In this document: one piece after another, positions 1 through 10,171 of the stretch
Position numbering within the stretch: position 1 is the stretch's first letter
How the letters are laid out: each line of letters begins with the position of its first letter
DNA from: Pseudoalteromonas prydzensis
Lineage (GTDB): Bacteria; Pseudomonadota; Gammaproteobacteria; Enterobacterales; Alteromonadaceae
DNA: 64,000 nt
Reading direction: 5' to 3'
Assembly: GCF_001661495.1 (NCBI RefSeq)
Contig: NZ_BDDT01000001.1
Coordinates: forward strand, 868,001 to 932,000
Notes under the pieces: generated by a model
The model's database searches: none
Seen by the model: only the letters and a program-made list of their open reading frames with translations
Told to the model about the DNA's origin: nothing
Made by a program: the position numbers and the translations under genes

Positions 1-1248
1 ACTAACCATCTAGTATGGAGCCGCTACCTAGTTGAACCAGAGGTTGAGCAATGGAATCAAATTGAAGGTACGAGCGGCGCAACTGCCGGCCAATGGTCAC
101 ATGTCGCCCTGAGCTATTCAAATGGGACTATGAGATACTATCGAAATGGTCAGCTTGTGGGCTCTATGCCACGCCCTGATATGTTTAGTGCTGATACAGC
201 TAAATTTGCACTTGGTGTAAATTTTGGCTGGGATACACCATTCCAAGGTCAAGTAGATGAATTTATTGTCTATGATTACGCATTAAACAGCTTAGATATC
301 AATGGTGCAGCGATAAACAACCTAACTGATCCAACTAAGTTTGAAACCTTCATTACTGATGCACTTGATTTAGGTGATACAACGGCTATCCGTGAAAGCT
401 TTACCTTACCCCGTGTTGGGCCATTTGTGTCAGGGATTAGCTGGACATCAAATAATGAGGAGTTCTTAAAACCGGTTAATGGCACTGCCATTGTTAATCA
501 GCCAAGCGCCAATGCGGGTGACCAAGTTGTTACTTTAACAGCAACAATTAACTATAAAGACTTTACCGATACTAAAACTTTTGAAGTTACAGTTAAATCA
601 CTTGCCCCTGCAGAATATAGTTTTGAAGGCGACTTAGCTGAACTTAAAGCAGCTTACGCAAACGCCAAGCCTACTGGAGACCGTATTGATAACACTGGCG
701 GTAACATCACATTTGTTGAAGGTATTAAAGGCCAAGCAGTATTCCTGCAAGGTTCAGGGATTCGTTTACCAAATAACTTGATCACTACCAATGATTATTC
801 TGTGTCTATGTGGTTAAAGCCTGAAACGTTCTCAGATTACACCACTGCATTTTTTGCAGGTGCAAGCTCGTCTGCATGGATAAGCTTAGTCCCCTCAATG
901 GTTGATTCGAATACGACTCGCCTTTGGGCAAATGGCGGCGGTGCCTTCTTTGATAATGGTGATTTAGGCATGCGACTGCCAGCCAAAGAGTGGTCACATG
1001 TTGCCTTCACTGTTGACGGAACCAACGGTGACACCTTGAAGATGTATGTAAACGGTGAGCTTAAAATTGAAGCAGGTGGCTTCCCTCGCGTGTTTACTGT
1101 TGAGGGCGAAACCAATGAATTTGCGTTAGGTGTAAACTACTGGGATACACCTTTCAACGGCGCGGTTGATGAGTTAAAAATATTTAACGGAGCAATCGAT
1201 GCTGACGCAATCAAAGCACTCTACGATGCAGCTAATGCACAAGAGTAA
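1..1248 (+). CDS. Secreted LamG/Ig-like domain protein, C-terminal part (5' end outside window)
   Basis: The frame is open from base 1, so the true start and any catalytic domain lie upstream; about 415 residues are visible. The order is a concanavalin A/LamG-like beta-sandwich to about base 340, a bacterial Ig-like domain (about 340-600, with the motif ISWTSNN), and a second LamG-like domain (about 610-1240). The two LamG copies share WSHVA, a short YxNG strand, FALGVN and VDE motifs. Such modules bind polysaccharide in secreted glycoside hydrolases, often GH43 arabinanases, which would fit the arabinose block downstream. The catalytic link is inference. A strong terminator follows directly. 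I am confident of the domain types but not of the whole protein's function. Confidence 0.75.
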   Translation, partial: TNHLVWSRYLVEPEVEQWNQIEGTSGATAGQWSHVALSYSNGTMRYYRNGQLVGSMPRPDMFSADTAKFALGVNFGWDTPFQGQVDEFIVYDYALNSLDINGAAINNLTDPTKFETFITDALDLGDTTAIRESFTLPRVGPFVSGISWTSNNEEFLKPVNGTAIVNQPSANAGDQVVTLTATINYKDFTDTKTFEVTVKSLAPAEYSFEGDLAELKAAYANAKPTGDRIDNTGGNITFVEGIKGQAVFLQGSGIRLPNNLITTNDYSVSMWLKPETFSDYTTAFFAGASSSAWISLVPSMVDSNTTRLWANGGGAFFDNGDLGMRLPAKEWSHVAFTVDGTNGDTLKMYVNGELKIEAGGFPRVFTVEGETNEFALGVNYWDTPFNGAVDELKIFNGAIDADAIKALYDAANAQE

Positions 1249-1290
1249 GCTATTTAGGGTGAGCTGCCTTACCCAATAGTTTGTTGTCAT

Positions 1291-1320
1291 AAAAAGCCAG
1301 ACGAGAGTCTGGCTTTTTTT
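1291..1320 (+). terminator. Rho-independent terminator after the LamG protein
   Basis: An 8-bp perfect stem (AGCCAGAC / GTCTGGCT) with a GAGA loop runs into a T tract. It is 43 bp past the stop codon of the LamG gene. Confidence 0.9.
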
Positions 1321-1394
1321 AACTTTTTATTTTCAACAAACACAACATCATATACAGTGATATTTATAATACAATATTAACTAAGGAAGGAGCT

Positions 1395-2243
1395 ATGCAA
1401 CGTCTTTTCATCACCTTACTATGCTTGATACCCTCACTATGCTTTGCGAAAACTGCTAACTATAAAGTGATAGACGAAGGTGGCAGTGGCCCATTTAGCG
1501 CCATTGCAGCCACTGAAACCTCGTTAGGTAACTATGTTATATACCGTCCGAAAGAGTTAAATCAGTCAATAAAACTACCCGTTGTAGTATTTGCTAACGG
1601 CGGCTGCATGGATACATCATATCCCTTTGAGCATATGCTCTCAGACATTGCCTCGCATGGTTACTTAGTGATTGCATTAGGCAAAATGCAAAACAGCCTT
1701 GATGACAGGCCCTTAAATAAGGCCAGTAATAGCATGATCCCTCACGCGATTGATTGGATCACAGCACAATCTAGTAATCCGCTGAGTGAATTTTATCAAC
1801 GCGCACACCTTGAGAAAGTCGCTATTGCAGGCCAATCGTGTGGCGGCGCGCAACTACTTGCTACTGCCGCAGATAAAAGAATCAACAGCTATTTAATGTT
1901 TAATTCAGGCATTGGTGATATGACCATGGCAAGCGCCGATGTTGACTCACTGCACAACTTACATGCTCCTGTTATTTATCTTGTCGGTGGGCCAACCGAT
2001 ATTGCCACTGACAATGCCAAGCTTGATTATCAGCGTATAAATCATGTGCCTATTGTGTTTGCAAATCATAAAACAGCCGGACACTCTGGTACGTTTGAAC
2101 AGCCGTTTGGTGGTTCGTTCTCAAAGCTCGCTATCAAATGGCTTGACTGGCAATTAAAAGATAAACAAACCAATGCAACGCTATTTTTACAGGGCCAAAC
2201 CGCTGATTTTGTCAGCTGGGATATAAAAGCAAAGCAATTTTAA
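1395..2243 (+). CDS. Secreted alpha/beta hydrolase (esterase-like)
   Basis: This 282-residue protein starts with a signal peptide (hydrophobic LFITLLCLIPSLCFA, cleavage expected near residue 19). The nucleophile elbow GQSCGG puts the catalytic serine at about residue 148. HSGTF near residue 235 is a plausible catalytic histidine and FANGG a plausible oxyanion segment. The fold resembles dienelactone-hydrolase/PET-hydrolase-like enzymes, so an ester hydrolase of the periplasm or exterior is expected; the substrate is unknown. A good ribosome site (AAGGAAGGAG) lies 4 bases before the ATG. It is followed 11 bases later by a second secreted esterase, so the pair is probably one transcript. Confidence 0.75.
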   Translation: MQRLFITLLCLIPSLCFAKTANYKVIDEGGSGPFSAIAATETSLGNYVIYRPKELNQSIKLPVVVFANGGCMDTSYPFEHMLSDIASHGYLVIALGKMQNSLDDRPLNKASNSMIPHAIDWITAQSSNPLSEFYQRAHLEKVAIAGQSCGGAQLLATAADKRINSYLMFNSGIGDMTMASADVDSLHNLHAPVIYLVGGPTDIATDNAKLDYQRINHVPIVFANHKTAGHSGTFEQPFGGSFSKLAIKWLDWQLKDKQTNATLFLQGQTADFVSWDIKAKQF

Positions 2244-2254
2244 AAGGAATGATT

Positions 2255-3838
2255 ATGAACACCTCAACACTTAAGCGGCTTTTATGGGCTGCATTTTTTG
2301 CTACAACAGCGGCCAGTGTAAACGCTGAGCCGTTAACCCAAGTAAGCGTGGCACAAGGCAAACTTGAAGGCACTGCACAGCAAAACCTGGCAGTTTTTAA
2401 AGGTGTGCCGTTTGCTAAACCACCCGTTGGTGAATTACGTTGGAAAGCCCCTCAACCGGCTGAAAAATGGCAAGGTGTGCTTAAAGCACAAGCATATGCA
2501 CCCGCCCCAATTCAAGCTGGTGACCCTGTATCTGGGATCAGCGAAGATAGTTTATATTTGAATATTTGGACACCCGCACAATCCGATAATGAAAAGCTCC
2601 CTGTACTCGTTTGGATATATGGGGGTGGTTTTAGTTTTGGCAGTTCATCAGACCCCATTTTTGATGGTAGTGAACTTGCGAATAAAGGCGTGATAGTTGT
2701 TTCGATTGCTTATCGCGTTGGTCAACTTGGCTTTTTAGCTCACCCAGAGCTTAACAAAGAAAGCCCAGCAGGTGTCTCTGGAAATTACGGCTTACTCGAT
2801 CAAATTGCCGCGTTAAAGTGGCTTAAACAGAACATTGCTGCGTTTGGCGGTGATGCTGATAATGTCACTATTGCTGGAGAATCCGCGGGCGGTATTTCAG
2901 TGAGTATGCTTGCAGCGTCCCCGTTAGCGAAAGGGTTAATTAACAAAGTTATCTCACAAAGTGGCGGTTCATTTGGCCCTACTCGCATAAAAAATTACCC
3001 CGGTGAAAATATGTCGACCTTACAACAGGCTCAAGCAGAAGGTTTCGACTATGTAAAACAGTTTGGCACAACCTCCATTACACAACTGCGAAAAATGAGC
3101 GCAGACACCTTTATTCCAAAAGGTTGGTCGCTGCCTGGTGGCTGGCCTATCGTTGACGGTTATGTGATCAAAGGCGATCAATATAAACTCTATCAGCAAG
3201 GCAAGTTTAATGACGTACCCGCTTTAATTGGTTATAACTCGGATGAAGGCGTCAGCTTTGTATGGGACCCTGATGTAAATAACTTTGTTGACGGAGTAAA
3301 GACTCGTTTCGGTCAGTTTGCGCCAAGTCTGCTTGAAGCTTACCCGGTGGCAAAAAATAGCATTCCTCGCAGTGCTCGAAACCTTGTACGCGATGCGGCA
3401 TTTGGTTGGCATACTTGGAGCTGGGCTAAATTACAAAGCCAGTATGGTAATGCACCCGCTTACCTTTATTACTTTGATCATCACCCTGAGCGTAAACTTG
3501 GTGGCAAAGATGAAGATCATGGCTCTGGCCACGGTCATGAAATTGCCTATATGTTTAAAAACCTTAATAAAGCAGATCCGAATGTAACTGAAAATGATTT
3601 AAAGATGTCAGATACTATGGCCACCTATTGGACTAACTTTGCCAAAAATGGCAACCCAAATGACACTACCCTGCCCCATTGGCCCGCTTTTAATGAAAGC
3701 AAACCAAGCACTATGTATTTTCAACAACAAGCGAAAGTAGGCCCAGTGCCCGACAAACAAGCGCTAGAAATACTTGATGAGTATTTTAAATGGCGCCGCA
3801 CACCAGCTGGTGAAAAATGGGCTAACCAAATTCACTAA
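2255..3838 (+). CDS. Secreted type-B carboxylesterase
   Basis: Carboxylesterase family (PF00135) of about 527 residues. It has a signal peptide (LLWAAFFATTAASVNA), the family start FKGVPFAKPPVGELRWKAP, the EDSLYLNIWTP motif, the oxyanion segment YGGGF, the nucleophile in GESAGG (serine at about 210), an acidic SDEG motif and GHGHE supplying the histidine. The second of two possible ATGs is chosen because the AAAGGA ribosome site is 7 bases from it but abuts the first. Members hydrolyse carboxylic esters. Deacetylation or deferuloylation of plant or algal polysaccharide is an inference from the neighbouring carbohydrate genes. Confidence 0.88.
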   Translation: MNTSTLKRLLWAAFFATTAASVNAEPLTQVSVAQGKLEGTAQQNLAVFKGVPFAKPPVGELRWKAPQPAEKWQGVLKAQAYAPAPIQAGDPVSGISEDSLYLNIWTPAQSDNEKLPVLVWIYGGGFSFGSSSDPIFDGSELANKGVIVVSIAYRVGQLGFLAHPELNKESPAGVSGNYGLLDQIAALKWLKQNIAAFGGDADNVTIAGESAGGISVSMLAASPLAKGLINKVISQSGGSFGPTRIKNYPGENMSTLQQAQAEGFDYVKQFGTTSITQLRKMSADTFIPKGWSLPGGWPIVDGYVIKGDQYKLYQQGKFNDVPALIGYNSDEGVSFVWDPDVNNFVDGVKTRFGQFAPSLLEAYPVAKNSIPRSARNLVRDAAFGWHTWSWAKLQSQYGNAPAYLYYFDHHPERKLGGKDEDHGSGHGHEIAYMFKNLNKADPNVTENDLKMSDTMATYWTNFAKNGNPNDTTLPHWPAFNESKPSTMYFQQQAKVGPVPDKQALEILDEYFKWRRTPAGEKWANQIH

Positions 3839-3854
3839 TTTGCAGCGATATAAA

Positions 3855-3882
3855 TAAAAGCCAATTTAATCGTTGGCTTTTT
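3855..3882 (+). terminator. Rho-independent terminator after the carboxylesterase
   Basis: AAAAGCCAA pairs with TTGGCTTTTT around a 9-base loop and runs into T residues just after the esterase stop. Confidence 0.85.
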
Positions 3883-3949
3883 ACTCTTCACCTCTTTAGT
3901 TACAACTCATCCAGCCGATAAATGTGCTTATACCACATTATAAAGAGCC

Positions 3950-4369
3950 ATGATGCAGATACATAAACCGCAGGGATACCCCATTGCGTCACCCGCAGAG
4001 TCTAGAGTAAAAAGTAACGACGCTACTGGTTATCGCTTGTCAGAAAAAGAGCTGGATAAGCTCTCAGGTAAAGAGGCCAAACAAGCAGCAGAAAAAGCGG
4101 CCAGTTCAGACCTGCCTGAACACATTGCAAAAATGATTGAACAACTAGAACAACTAAAACAGCAGCTTGAACTACAAAAACAGCAACTACTTAAGTTGAA
4201 AGCGCTAGATAACCAGCAAGATGAAGCCGTGAAAGCACAAATCAAGATGCAAACTGACATGGTTTCATCAATACAGAATCAAATGATTACCTTAGCAAAG
4301 GCAATTAGCGACGCCATGAAAGAAGCCGGTATTACTGATCCAGGCGCACTTATTAGTGCTATGGTCTGA
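3950..4369 (+). CDS. Small coiled-coil protein, possibly FlxA-like
   Basis: 139 residues, no signal peptide. The middle (about residues 60-115) is a glutamine- and lysine-rich heptad coiled coil (EQLEQLKQQLELQKQQLLKLK), and the end is a short amphipathic tail. The pattern of leucines resembles the FlxA-like family, a flagellar-regulon protein of unknown role. A chemoreceptor follows, which would suit a motility link, but the two need not be co-transcribed. Two in-frame ATGs sit together at the start. The family call is tentative; that it is a real gene is likely from its codon pattern and isolated position. Confidence 0.6.
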   Translation: MMQIHKPQGYPIASPAESRVKSNDATGYRLSEKELDKLSGKEAKQAAEKAASSDLPEHIAKMIEQLEQLKQQLELQKQQLLKLKALDNQQDEAVKAQIKMQTDMVSSIQNQMITLAKAISDAMKEAGITDPGALISAMV

Positions 4370-4486
4370 TCGACTCTAAAATGCGATTAGTCAATACTAT
4401 TATTCTGCTGCCCATAATCTATTCTTAGCATTAGTGTTTTTTTCACTATACTTAAATAAGCGCAATATCAACAAGTGGGTATTAAT

Positions 4487-6490
4487 ATGAGTTATAGAAA
4501 CTGGCCTATTGCCAAACAGATTGGTGCACTGGCATTTTTGCTATCACTGTGTGTTTTTAGTATCGTTGGTGTTTCTTCCTATATGGTCGCCACCGCGATT
4601 TTCACCGATAAAAGTGAATCAGCCATTGAATCTGAAACCCATCAAATCGTTAACTTACTCGAACTGCAATACAACAGTCTGCTGGCAATAGCATCAAAAA
4701 ACGCCGATGTTTTTAAAACCATGTACCCAGGTGACTTTCAGCTCTCAAATGAAAGAGTAACTGTGGTTAATCAGCAAGTGCCAGTACTATTACACAATAA
4801 TGAAGCCGTAAATAATGACATGGCAGTCGTTGATCAGTATGCGGCACTCACACGAGGCAATGCTACTGTGTTCGTCAGAGATGGCGATGATTTTTTCCGT
4901 ATTGCGACTTCTTTAAAAAAATCGGACGGTCAACGAGCTGTAGGCACTTACTTAGGTAAAAAGCACCCTGGCTATCAAACCTTAATGGCAGGTGATACCT
5001 ATCAAGGCTATGCCCAATTGTTTGGCAATGAATATATGACTGTGTATAAGCCAATTATGAATAACGCTAACAGAGTCATTGGTATTCTTTATATCGGTTT
5101 TAATATTAACGATTCAATGCGCTCTTTAAGGAAAACGGTCAATGCATTAGTTATGGAAGAAACAGGCCACGTGGCTATTTTTAATAATGCCAATAACACG
5201 GTTATTGTTGCCAAAAATGCAGAACCTAATGTAGAAGTGTCAAGTAGTTTACTTGAAGGGCTAACACCAGAACAAGTACACATGCATGCCCCATTGTTCT
5301 ATACAAATACCGCAGGTAAGGCGATGTTTTCTTATAGCGAGCCAATTAAAGGCTGGAACTGGACCATACTCTCACGAGTAAATGCAAATGAACTAGCTGA
5401 TGAAAGTATTCAGCTAATGACTGTCAATGCCATAGCATCTGTTGTTGGTATTGCTATGATAACGGCACTACTTTCATGGGTACTCGTGAAAACCCTCAAA
5501 CCATTAAAGCAACTCACTAAAACAGTGGATAGACTGGGTAATGGCGACTTATCTGAGCAACTATCGGGCTCAGATAGACATAGTAACAATGAAGTTGATC
5601 AAATCACCGTCAGTGTCAGTGCTATGGCTGAAGAATTACGTAAGCTTATTTTTGCCCTGCAATCATCCATGGTACAACTTGAATCCCACGCAGTAAAAAG
5701 TCAAACCGAAGCGCAAACCAATGGTCAAGAAGCTCATGAAATGATGGCGCAAACAGCACAAATCGCCACTGCGATTGAGCAAATGTCATGTTCAATTAAA
5801 GATGTTGCAAACAACGCCAATGAAGGTGCTGAACGCACTGGACAAGTAGATAAAGATGCACAATCGGGCCGCTCACAGCTTAATCAAGTGATCGAAGATT
5901 TAATGCAACTTAGTGAACAACTCAATAGTAGCCATCAAGCGGTTGAACAAGTTAATTTGGCGAGTAATGAAATCAGTAAAGTCACTGAAGTGATTAATGC
6001 GATTGCAGAGCAAACTAACTTATTAGCGCTAAATGCAGCAATTGAAGCAGCCCGTGCTGGTGAGCAAGGTCGCGGTTTTGCCGTGGTCGCCGATGAAGTT
6101 AGAACACTAGCCCAACGAACGCAAAAATCTATTGTTGAAATTAGTAACACCATAGAGCAATTACAGAATCAAGTTAGTACGGCAACACGGCAAATGCAGC
6201 AAAGTCAGCAACTAGGAATTAAGTCAGCAAATGAAGGTAAACAAACTGGAGAACAACTTAACTTGATCACCGCAAGCATCGGTGATTTAACCCGTTCTTC
6301 CAGTAATATAGCCGAAGCAACCGAGCAACAAAGTACCGTTGCTAATGAGATCACGCAAAACTTACACTTGATAAGCCAACTGGCCAAAGATGCTGAATCA
6401 AGAACAGAAGGAACAATTTATTCCGCTGATGAGTTGATTCAATTAGCAAATAAAATAAAACAGCAAATCAGCTTCTTTAAAGTTAAATAA
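4487..6490 (+). CDS. Methyl-accepting chemotaxis protein with periplasmic Cache domain
   Basis: About 667 residues. Transmembrane helix 1 lies near residues 10-30. A large periplasmic sensor of the Cache3-Cache2 type follows, with the family-typical [19 protein letters not shown] and [12 protein letters not shown] blocks. Helix 2 is near 305-330, then a HAMP linker ([14 protein letters not shown]) and the cytoplasmic signalling hairpin with its tip [19 protein letters not shown]. The ligand is unknown; related Cache receptors sense small organic compounds. An upstream GTG is possible, but the ATG beginning MSYRNW is preferred. There is no CheB/CheR-binding pentapeptide at the C-terminus (ends FFKVK). 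Confidence 0.92.
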   Translation: MSYRNWPIAKQIGALAFLLSLCVFSIVGVSSYMVATAIFTDKSESAIESETHQIVNLLELQYNSLLAIASKNADVFKTMYPGDFQLSNERVTVVNQQVPVLLHNNEAVNNDMAVVDQYAALTRGNATVFVRDGDDFFRIATSLKKSDGQRAVGTYLGKKHPGYQTLMAGDTYQGYAQLFGNEYMTVYKPIMNNANRVIGILYIGFNINDSMRSLRKTVNALVMEETGHVAIFNNANNTVIVAKNAEPNVEVSSSLLEGLTPEQVHMHAPLFYTNTAGKAMFSYSEPIKGWNWTILSRVNANELADESIQLMTVNAIASVVGIAMITALLSWVLVKTLKPLKQLTKTVDRLGNGDLSEQLSGSDRHSNNEVDQITVSVSAMAEELRKLIFALQSSMVQLESHAVKSQTEAQTNGQEAHEMMAQTAQIATAIEQMSCSIKDVANNANEGAERTGQVDKDAQSGRSQLNQVIEDLMQLSEQLNSSHQAVEQVNLASNEISKVTEVINAIAEQTNLLALNAAIEAARAGEQGRGFAVVADEVRTLAQRTQKSIVEISNTIEQLQNQVSTATRQMQQSQQLGIKSANEGKQTGEQLNLITASIGDLTRSSSNIAEATEQQSTVANEITQNLHLISQLAKDAESRTEGTIYSADELIQLANKIKQQISFFKVK

Positions 6491-6813
6491 ACATACCAAT
6501 GGCTACTTGTCATCTAAGTTCATGACGAGTAGTCCTGACCACTTTACAGCAATGAAGGCTGTGTTTTGTTGTTTAAGACGCCATGTAATACTAATGCTTT
6601 TTTAGCTTTTCATATGTTATACCAATCGTGTTAAGTTGTTTTCTCAGATTGAAGCGCTCATTTCCTCTCATTGTCTTCTCTTTGTGTAAAATGGTTTTGT
6701 AAGCGAGTGGCTTGCCACCGCGAAAGATTTAAGTGATTTATTCACAAAGAGGTTAAGAGCCGCTTCGCTTAAAGAGTTAGATCATCAATTAAATATGAGG
6801 AGTGCAAACACGG
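6491..6813. other. Intergenic stretch without a recognisable gene
   Basis: Between the chemoreceptor and the broken dsbG. I see short palindromic pieces (for example around AAGCGAGTGGCTTGCCACCGC at about 6700) but no open frame that looks coding and no convincing terminator. Confidence 0.5.
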
Positions 6814-7114
6814 CTAATCTTCAAGCGTTCCTAAAATATCTTCCATCGCAGCCTGTGGCGGTAAGCCCATCTGCATTTTCAACTGCCCAGCTTGGTTATG
6901 ATAAAAAGTCGCAGGTGTTGCTCTTGCCCCCATAGCAGACATGATCTGATGATTTGGCTCTAAGTTCTTCAGGTATTGTTGCTAAAGATTTTAAGGAATT
7001 AAAAGTTATGCCACTTTCAAACTTGTTAAATTCTCCCTCCGGGTTATCTGAACCAAGAATCGCAGCAACTAAATGAAATGGCACTAAAAATATTAAAAAA
7101 GCGAACTTATTCAT
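6814..7114 (-). pseudogene. Broken dsbG-like disulfide isomerase gene
   Basis: Translating leftward, 7114 opens a signal-peptide-like start (MNKFAFLIFLVPFHLVAA). A different frame, from about 6985 to the TAG at 6814, encodes the typical DsbG/DsbC C-terminus: MSAMGARATPATFYHNQAG, then QMGLPPQAA. The cis-proline loop (TPA) is present, but the whole middle, including the CxxC active site, is missing and the two pieces are out of frame. DsbG is normally about 250 residues; under 100 remain. It sits 4 bp behind the TlpA-like gene, as in the dsbG-tlpA-dsbD clusters of Pseudomonas. A frameshift plus internal deletion is the simplest reading. Confidence 0.7.
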
Positions 7115-7118
7115 AAAG

Positions 7119-7928
7119 CTACCTTATTTTTTGGATATTGTAATTGAGGCTCGCCTGCGACAACTCACCCATATGGCTCTCCACCAGCCCACCTTGGGCA
7201 TCATAAAACAATGTGGTGGGTAAGCCTGCTGAGCCTGACTCTCGACTGACCCTACTGGCAGGATCAAGAAACATATTCTGTAATGCCAACTGCTCAGAGT
7301 TAATGAACTGACGAACGGTTGCTTTACTCTCTCCTTGGTTTAAAAATATAAACACTACGTCGTCAGCGTATTTCTGTTGTGCACTTGCTAATACAGGCAT
7401 TTCTCTGCGACACGGGGGACACCATGAGGCCCAAAAGTTAATGACTACAGGTTGACCTTTATAATCTGTTAAATCAATTTCTTGGCCCTGCATATTATGA
7501 ACTTTGGCGCTGGGTAGCTCGATGCCCGTTTGATAGATTGCCAAACTAAAGGTCGGAATCGCCATCCCTAAAGCCGCTAACATCGCAGAAATAAAATAAA
7601 CCTTGATGAGTTGCTTGTTCTTACGCGCATAAAATAGCAGCACGACACCACCACTCAGCCAACCATAAAAAGCGACAAAGCCACCATCGCTAATATTTAT
7701 AATTTGCCATAAGTTAGCCTGGTAGGATTGCCACATTGTGATCACAAAAGCCACCCGTGCAGCGAAAAAGCCCACTATAATCGCCCTAGATACAGCGTCT
7801 AAGATTGCTTTTTGTTGAGGATTCTTGCGTGTTTGCAAATAGGTAAAACTCCAAAAAGCAAACAAGCCAACGAAAATAATTAACAGTGATAAGGGGATCA
7901 CTAATGGCCCTAAAGAAATACTTAGCAT
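7119..7928 (-). CDS. Membrane-anchored TlpA-like thiol:disulfide protein
   Basis: 269 residues in two parts. The first 130 or so contain several hydrophobic helices and resemble the Lgt-like membrane module found in fused redoxins. The rest is a TlpA/ResA thioredoxin domain with VINFWASWCPPC (active-site cysteines near residues 170 and 173) and the cis-proline segment GLPTTLF. The domain should face the periplasm and reduce or relay disulfides. It is followed by a broken dsbG. A complete dsbD, usually the third gene of this kind of cluster, is absent. The divergent response regulator and kinase at 8135-10113 match the arrangement in Pseudomonas and may control it. Confidence 0.82.
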   Translation of the reverse strand: MLSISLGPLVIPLSLLIIFVGLFAFWSFTYLQTRKNPQQKAILDAVSRAIIVGFFAARVAFVITMWQSYQANLWQIINISDGGFVAFYGWLSGGVVLLFYARKNKQLIKVYFISAMLAALGMAIPTFSLAIYQTGIELPSAKVHNMQGQEIDLTDYKGQPVVINFWASWCPPCRREMPVLASAQQKYADDVVFIFLNQGESKATVRQFINSEQLALQNMFLDPASRVSRESGSAGLPTTLFYDAQGGLVESHMGELSQASLNYNIQKIR

Positions 7929-8134
7929 TTATTTTATAATCCAATTGCGTATTGCCAGCCACTATAACTCACTTAGATTAAGTCAATATTAAGAATATAA
8001 ATTATCAATCCTTTACTTGTTTTAGCTATTCATAGCGAGTTACTCTACTCACTTACGCGATTAACCATGCCGCTTTTCATTCATCATTAGTGACAATGCG
8101 AGCAAAATAATTTCACGCATAAAAGTAGGTAAAA

Positions 8135-8806
8135 ATGTTCGTATTACTGGTTGAAGATGATGACATTATTGCCGATGCAATTAGCACGTTTTTAGCAAAT
8201 GAAGGCATTGCATTAGAACATGTAAGGTCTATCAGCGGCGCTAAAAACATTATTGCTGCAAGTCAGTTTGATATAGCAATACTTGATTTAAATTTACCAG
8301 ATGGCAATGGACTCAATTGGTTAACCTGGTTACGTAAACAACAAAACGCTTTACCTGTATTAGTACTTACGGCCAGTAACACCATTGACGACAAAGTCGC
8401 GGGCCTAAAAAGTGGCGCAGATGACTATTTAGTTAAGCCGTTTGATCTAAGAGAATTGCTTGCCCGTTTATACAGTTTACAAAGACGAGCCAATGATCGA
8501 TTAACAAATATACTCTCCCATGGACAGTTAAATTATGACCTTGAGCAACATAAGGCTCAGCTTAACGGTGAACATATAAGTCTCTCGCGCAGTGAGGATT
8601 TACTGTTAAAAACCCTGCTCAATAATCCGCAACGAATTTTATCGGAAAACCAATTAAAAAATGTACTGTATGGCACCTACGACGACGTATCTAGTAATGC
8701 ATTGAATGTGCATATATTCAACTTGCGTAAAAAATTCGGTTCAAAAGCAATTGAAACAATCCGCAATTTTGGTTTTCGTTTAGGTCCCGCAGAGCAGTTT
8801 AAATAA
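8135..8806 (+). CDS. OmpR-family response regulator
   Basis: 223 residues. The receiver domain (1-115) has the acidic pocket VEDDD, phospho-acceptor aspartate in ILDLNLPDG (about residue 51), LTAS and the switch lysine in LVKPF. The winged-helix DNA-binding domain (130-220) ends in NVHIFNLRKKFGSKAIETIRNFGFRL. It most resembles the QseB/PmrA group. It shares one base (TAATG) with the sensor kinase start, so the two are translationally coupled. It is divergent from the tlpA/dsbG genes, 206 bp away, which makes these the likely targets (inference from position and from the Pseudomonas cluster). Confidence 0.93.
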   Translation: MFVLLVEDDDIIADAISTFLANEGIALEHVRSISGAKNIIAASQFDIAILDLNLPDGNGLNWLTWLRKQQNALPVLVLTASNTIDDKVAGLKSGADDYLVKPFDLRELLARLYSLQRRANDRLTNILSHGQLNYDLEQHKAQLNGEHISLSRSEDLLLKTLLNNPQRILSENQLKNVLYGTYDDVSSNALNVHIFNLRKKFGSKAIETIRNFGFRLGPAEQFK

Positions 8807-10113
8807 TGAGCTTACGCATACGTCTAACAATTTTAGTTGCCATCGTATTTATTGCCTTTTGGCTTATTGTCAGTATCTGGATGGTAGCGGGTTTAAATAA
8901 TAAGCTAGAAAACAGCTTTGATAAACGTCTTGAATCCACCGCAATGATGCTGAGTAACATTTTAAGGCATGTCCCCCATGATTCACTTAAAGCTGGTGTA
9001 CCAAACATAATTACAGAAAATGAAATTGGCACTGAAAAAGGGCTAACATGCCAAATTAGCTCTTTGCATGGTGCTATTCTTACCACCAGTAACAGTGGGC
9101 CTTTCCCAAATAACAACGCTTTTAGTGCTGGTTTCGATTATCTCACTAGCAACAACGCTCGTTGGCGGACATTTACTTTAATTACCAAGCAACGCAAGAT
9201 CACCATAGCAGACAAGGTATCAGAGCGGCAGTCACTTTATTATGATTTATTAAAAAGCATACTTATTCCACCTACTCTGGCAATTTTCATTACGTTGGCG
9301 CTACTTTGGTTTGCCATTGGTAAAGGTATCCAACCCATAATGCAACTTACCACAGCCCTAAAAAAGCGCGGAAGTAATGATCTAGCCCCCATAGAGCTCA
9401 CACAACCTTCCAAAGAATTGCAGCCACTGCTTGATAGCCAAAATGCCCTCATGGCGCGTTTAGAGCAAACCATAAAACGTGAAAAGCAATTTACCAGTAA
9501 TGCTGCACATGAGCTGCGTACACCATTGGCAGGCATTTTATCGCAAACCCAAATTGCGCACTTGAGCACCGGCGATAAACAGCTACACGCGTTAGAACAG
9601 GTAGAATTAAGCTGCAAAAAATTAACGGCTATATTGGATAACTTACTTTTATTAGCCAATATTGATGCTGCGCCATTAATGCGCAGTAAAGAAAGTTACT
9701 CTATTGAGGCATTACTTAAAAGCATCATTCAAGAGCTCGCACCTAACGAAGAGCGCGTAGCTTATATGATACAAAGTGACGAATATACATCGGCGCTGCC
9801 ACCTATGCTACTGGCTATTGTTGGTAAGAATCTGCTTGATAACGCGCTCAAATACAGCAAAAAAAATACACCGATTATTATTATCAGTGAAGTCACAGAC
9901 GAGCATATTAGTCTTAGAGTTAGGAATGAAGCCACACTGCCAGCTGCGGATGTGCCATTAATGACAACTCGTTTTTGGCGAAAAGGAAATGCGCAAGGCG
10001 CAGGTCTAGGTTTATCCATCGTAGATACAATCGCGCAAAGTTATCATGGCTCGATAAAACTTCAGCAGCAAGATGAAATATTTACAGCCGAATTTACCAT
10101 CCCTGCAGCTTAG
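8806..10113 (+). CDS. Sensor histidine kinase partner of the upstream regulator
   Basis: 435 residues. Transmembrane helices lie at about 8-30 and 148-170 and flank a short periplasmic sensor of about 115 residues. A HAMP-like linker follows, then the H-box FTSNAAHELRTPLAGI (phospho-histidine near 236), the N-box LLDNALKYS and the G-box GAGLGLSIVDTIAQ. A canonical inner-membrane kinase of the EnvZ/QseC type. The stimulus cannot be read from sequence; redox or metal stress would fit its disulfide-chemistry neighbours but is unproven. Confidence 0.92.
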   Translation: MSLRIRLTILVAIVFIAFWLIVSIWMVAGLNNKLENSFDKRLESTAMMLSNILRHVPHDSLKAGVPNIITENEIGTEKGLTCQISSLHGAILTTSNSGPFPNNNAFSAGFDYLTSNNARWRTFTLITKQRKITIADKVSERQSLYYDLLKSILIPPTLAIFITLALLWFAIGKGIQPIMQLTTALKKRGSNDLAPIELTQPSKELQPLLDSQNALMARLEQTIKREKQFTSNAAHELRTPLAGILSQTQIAHLSTGDKQLHALEQVELSCKKLTAILDNLLLLANIDAAPLMRSKESYSIEALLKSIIQELAPNEERVAYMIQSDEYTSALPPMLLAIVGKNLLDNALKYSKKNTPIIIISEVTDEHISLRVRNEATLPAADVPLMTTRFWRKGNAQGAGLGLSIVDTIAQSYHGSIKLQQQDEIFTAEFTIPAA

Positions 10114-10171
10114 CCCTCTAAATCATTAATATATGGCCCAATACAGACCGGCCATATACTAACCACTCGTA

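Noticed and set aside
9240..9659. Antisense frame within the histidine kinase gene
   Set aside because: Opposite strand of well-conserved kinase motifs; no independent evidence of coding.
10130..10158. Terminator between the histidine kinase and exchanger genes
   Set aside because: The ATATGGCC/GGCCATAT hairpin is present but has no T tract on either side; noted only in the exchanger entry.
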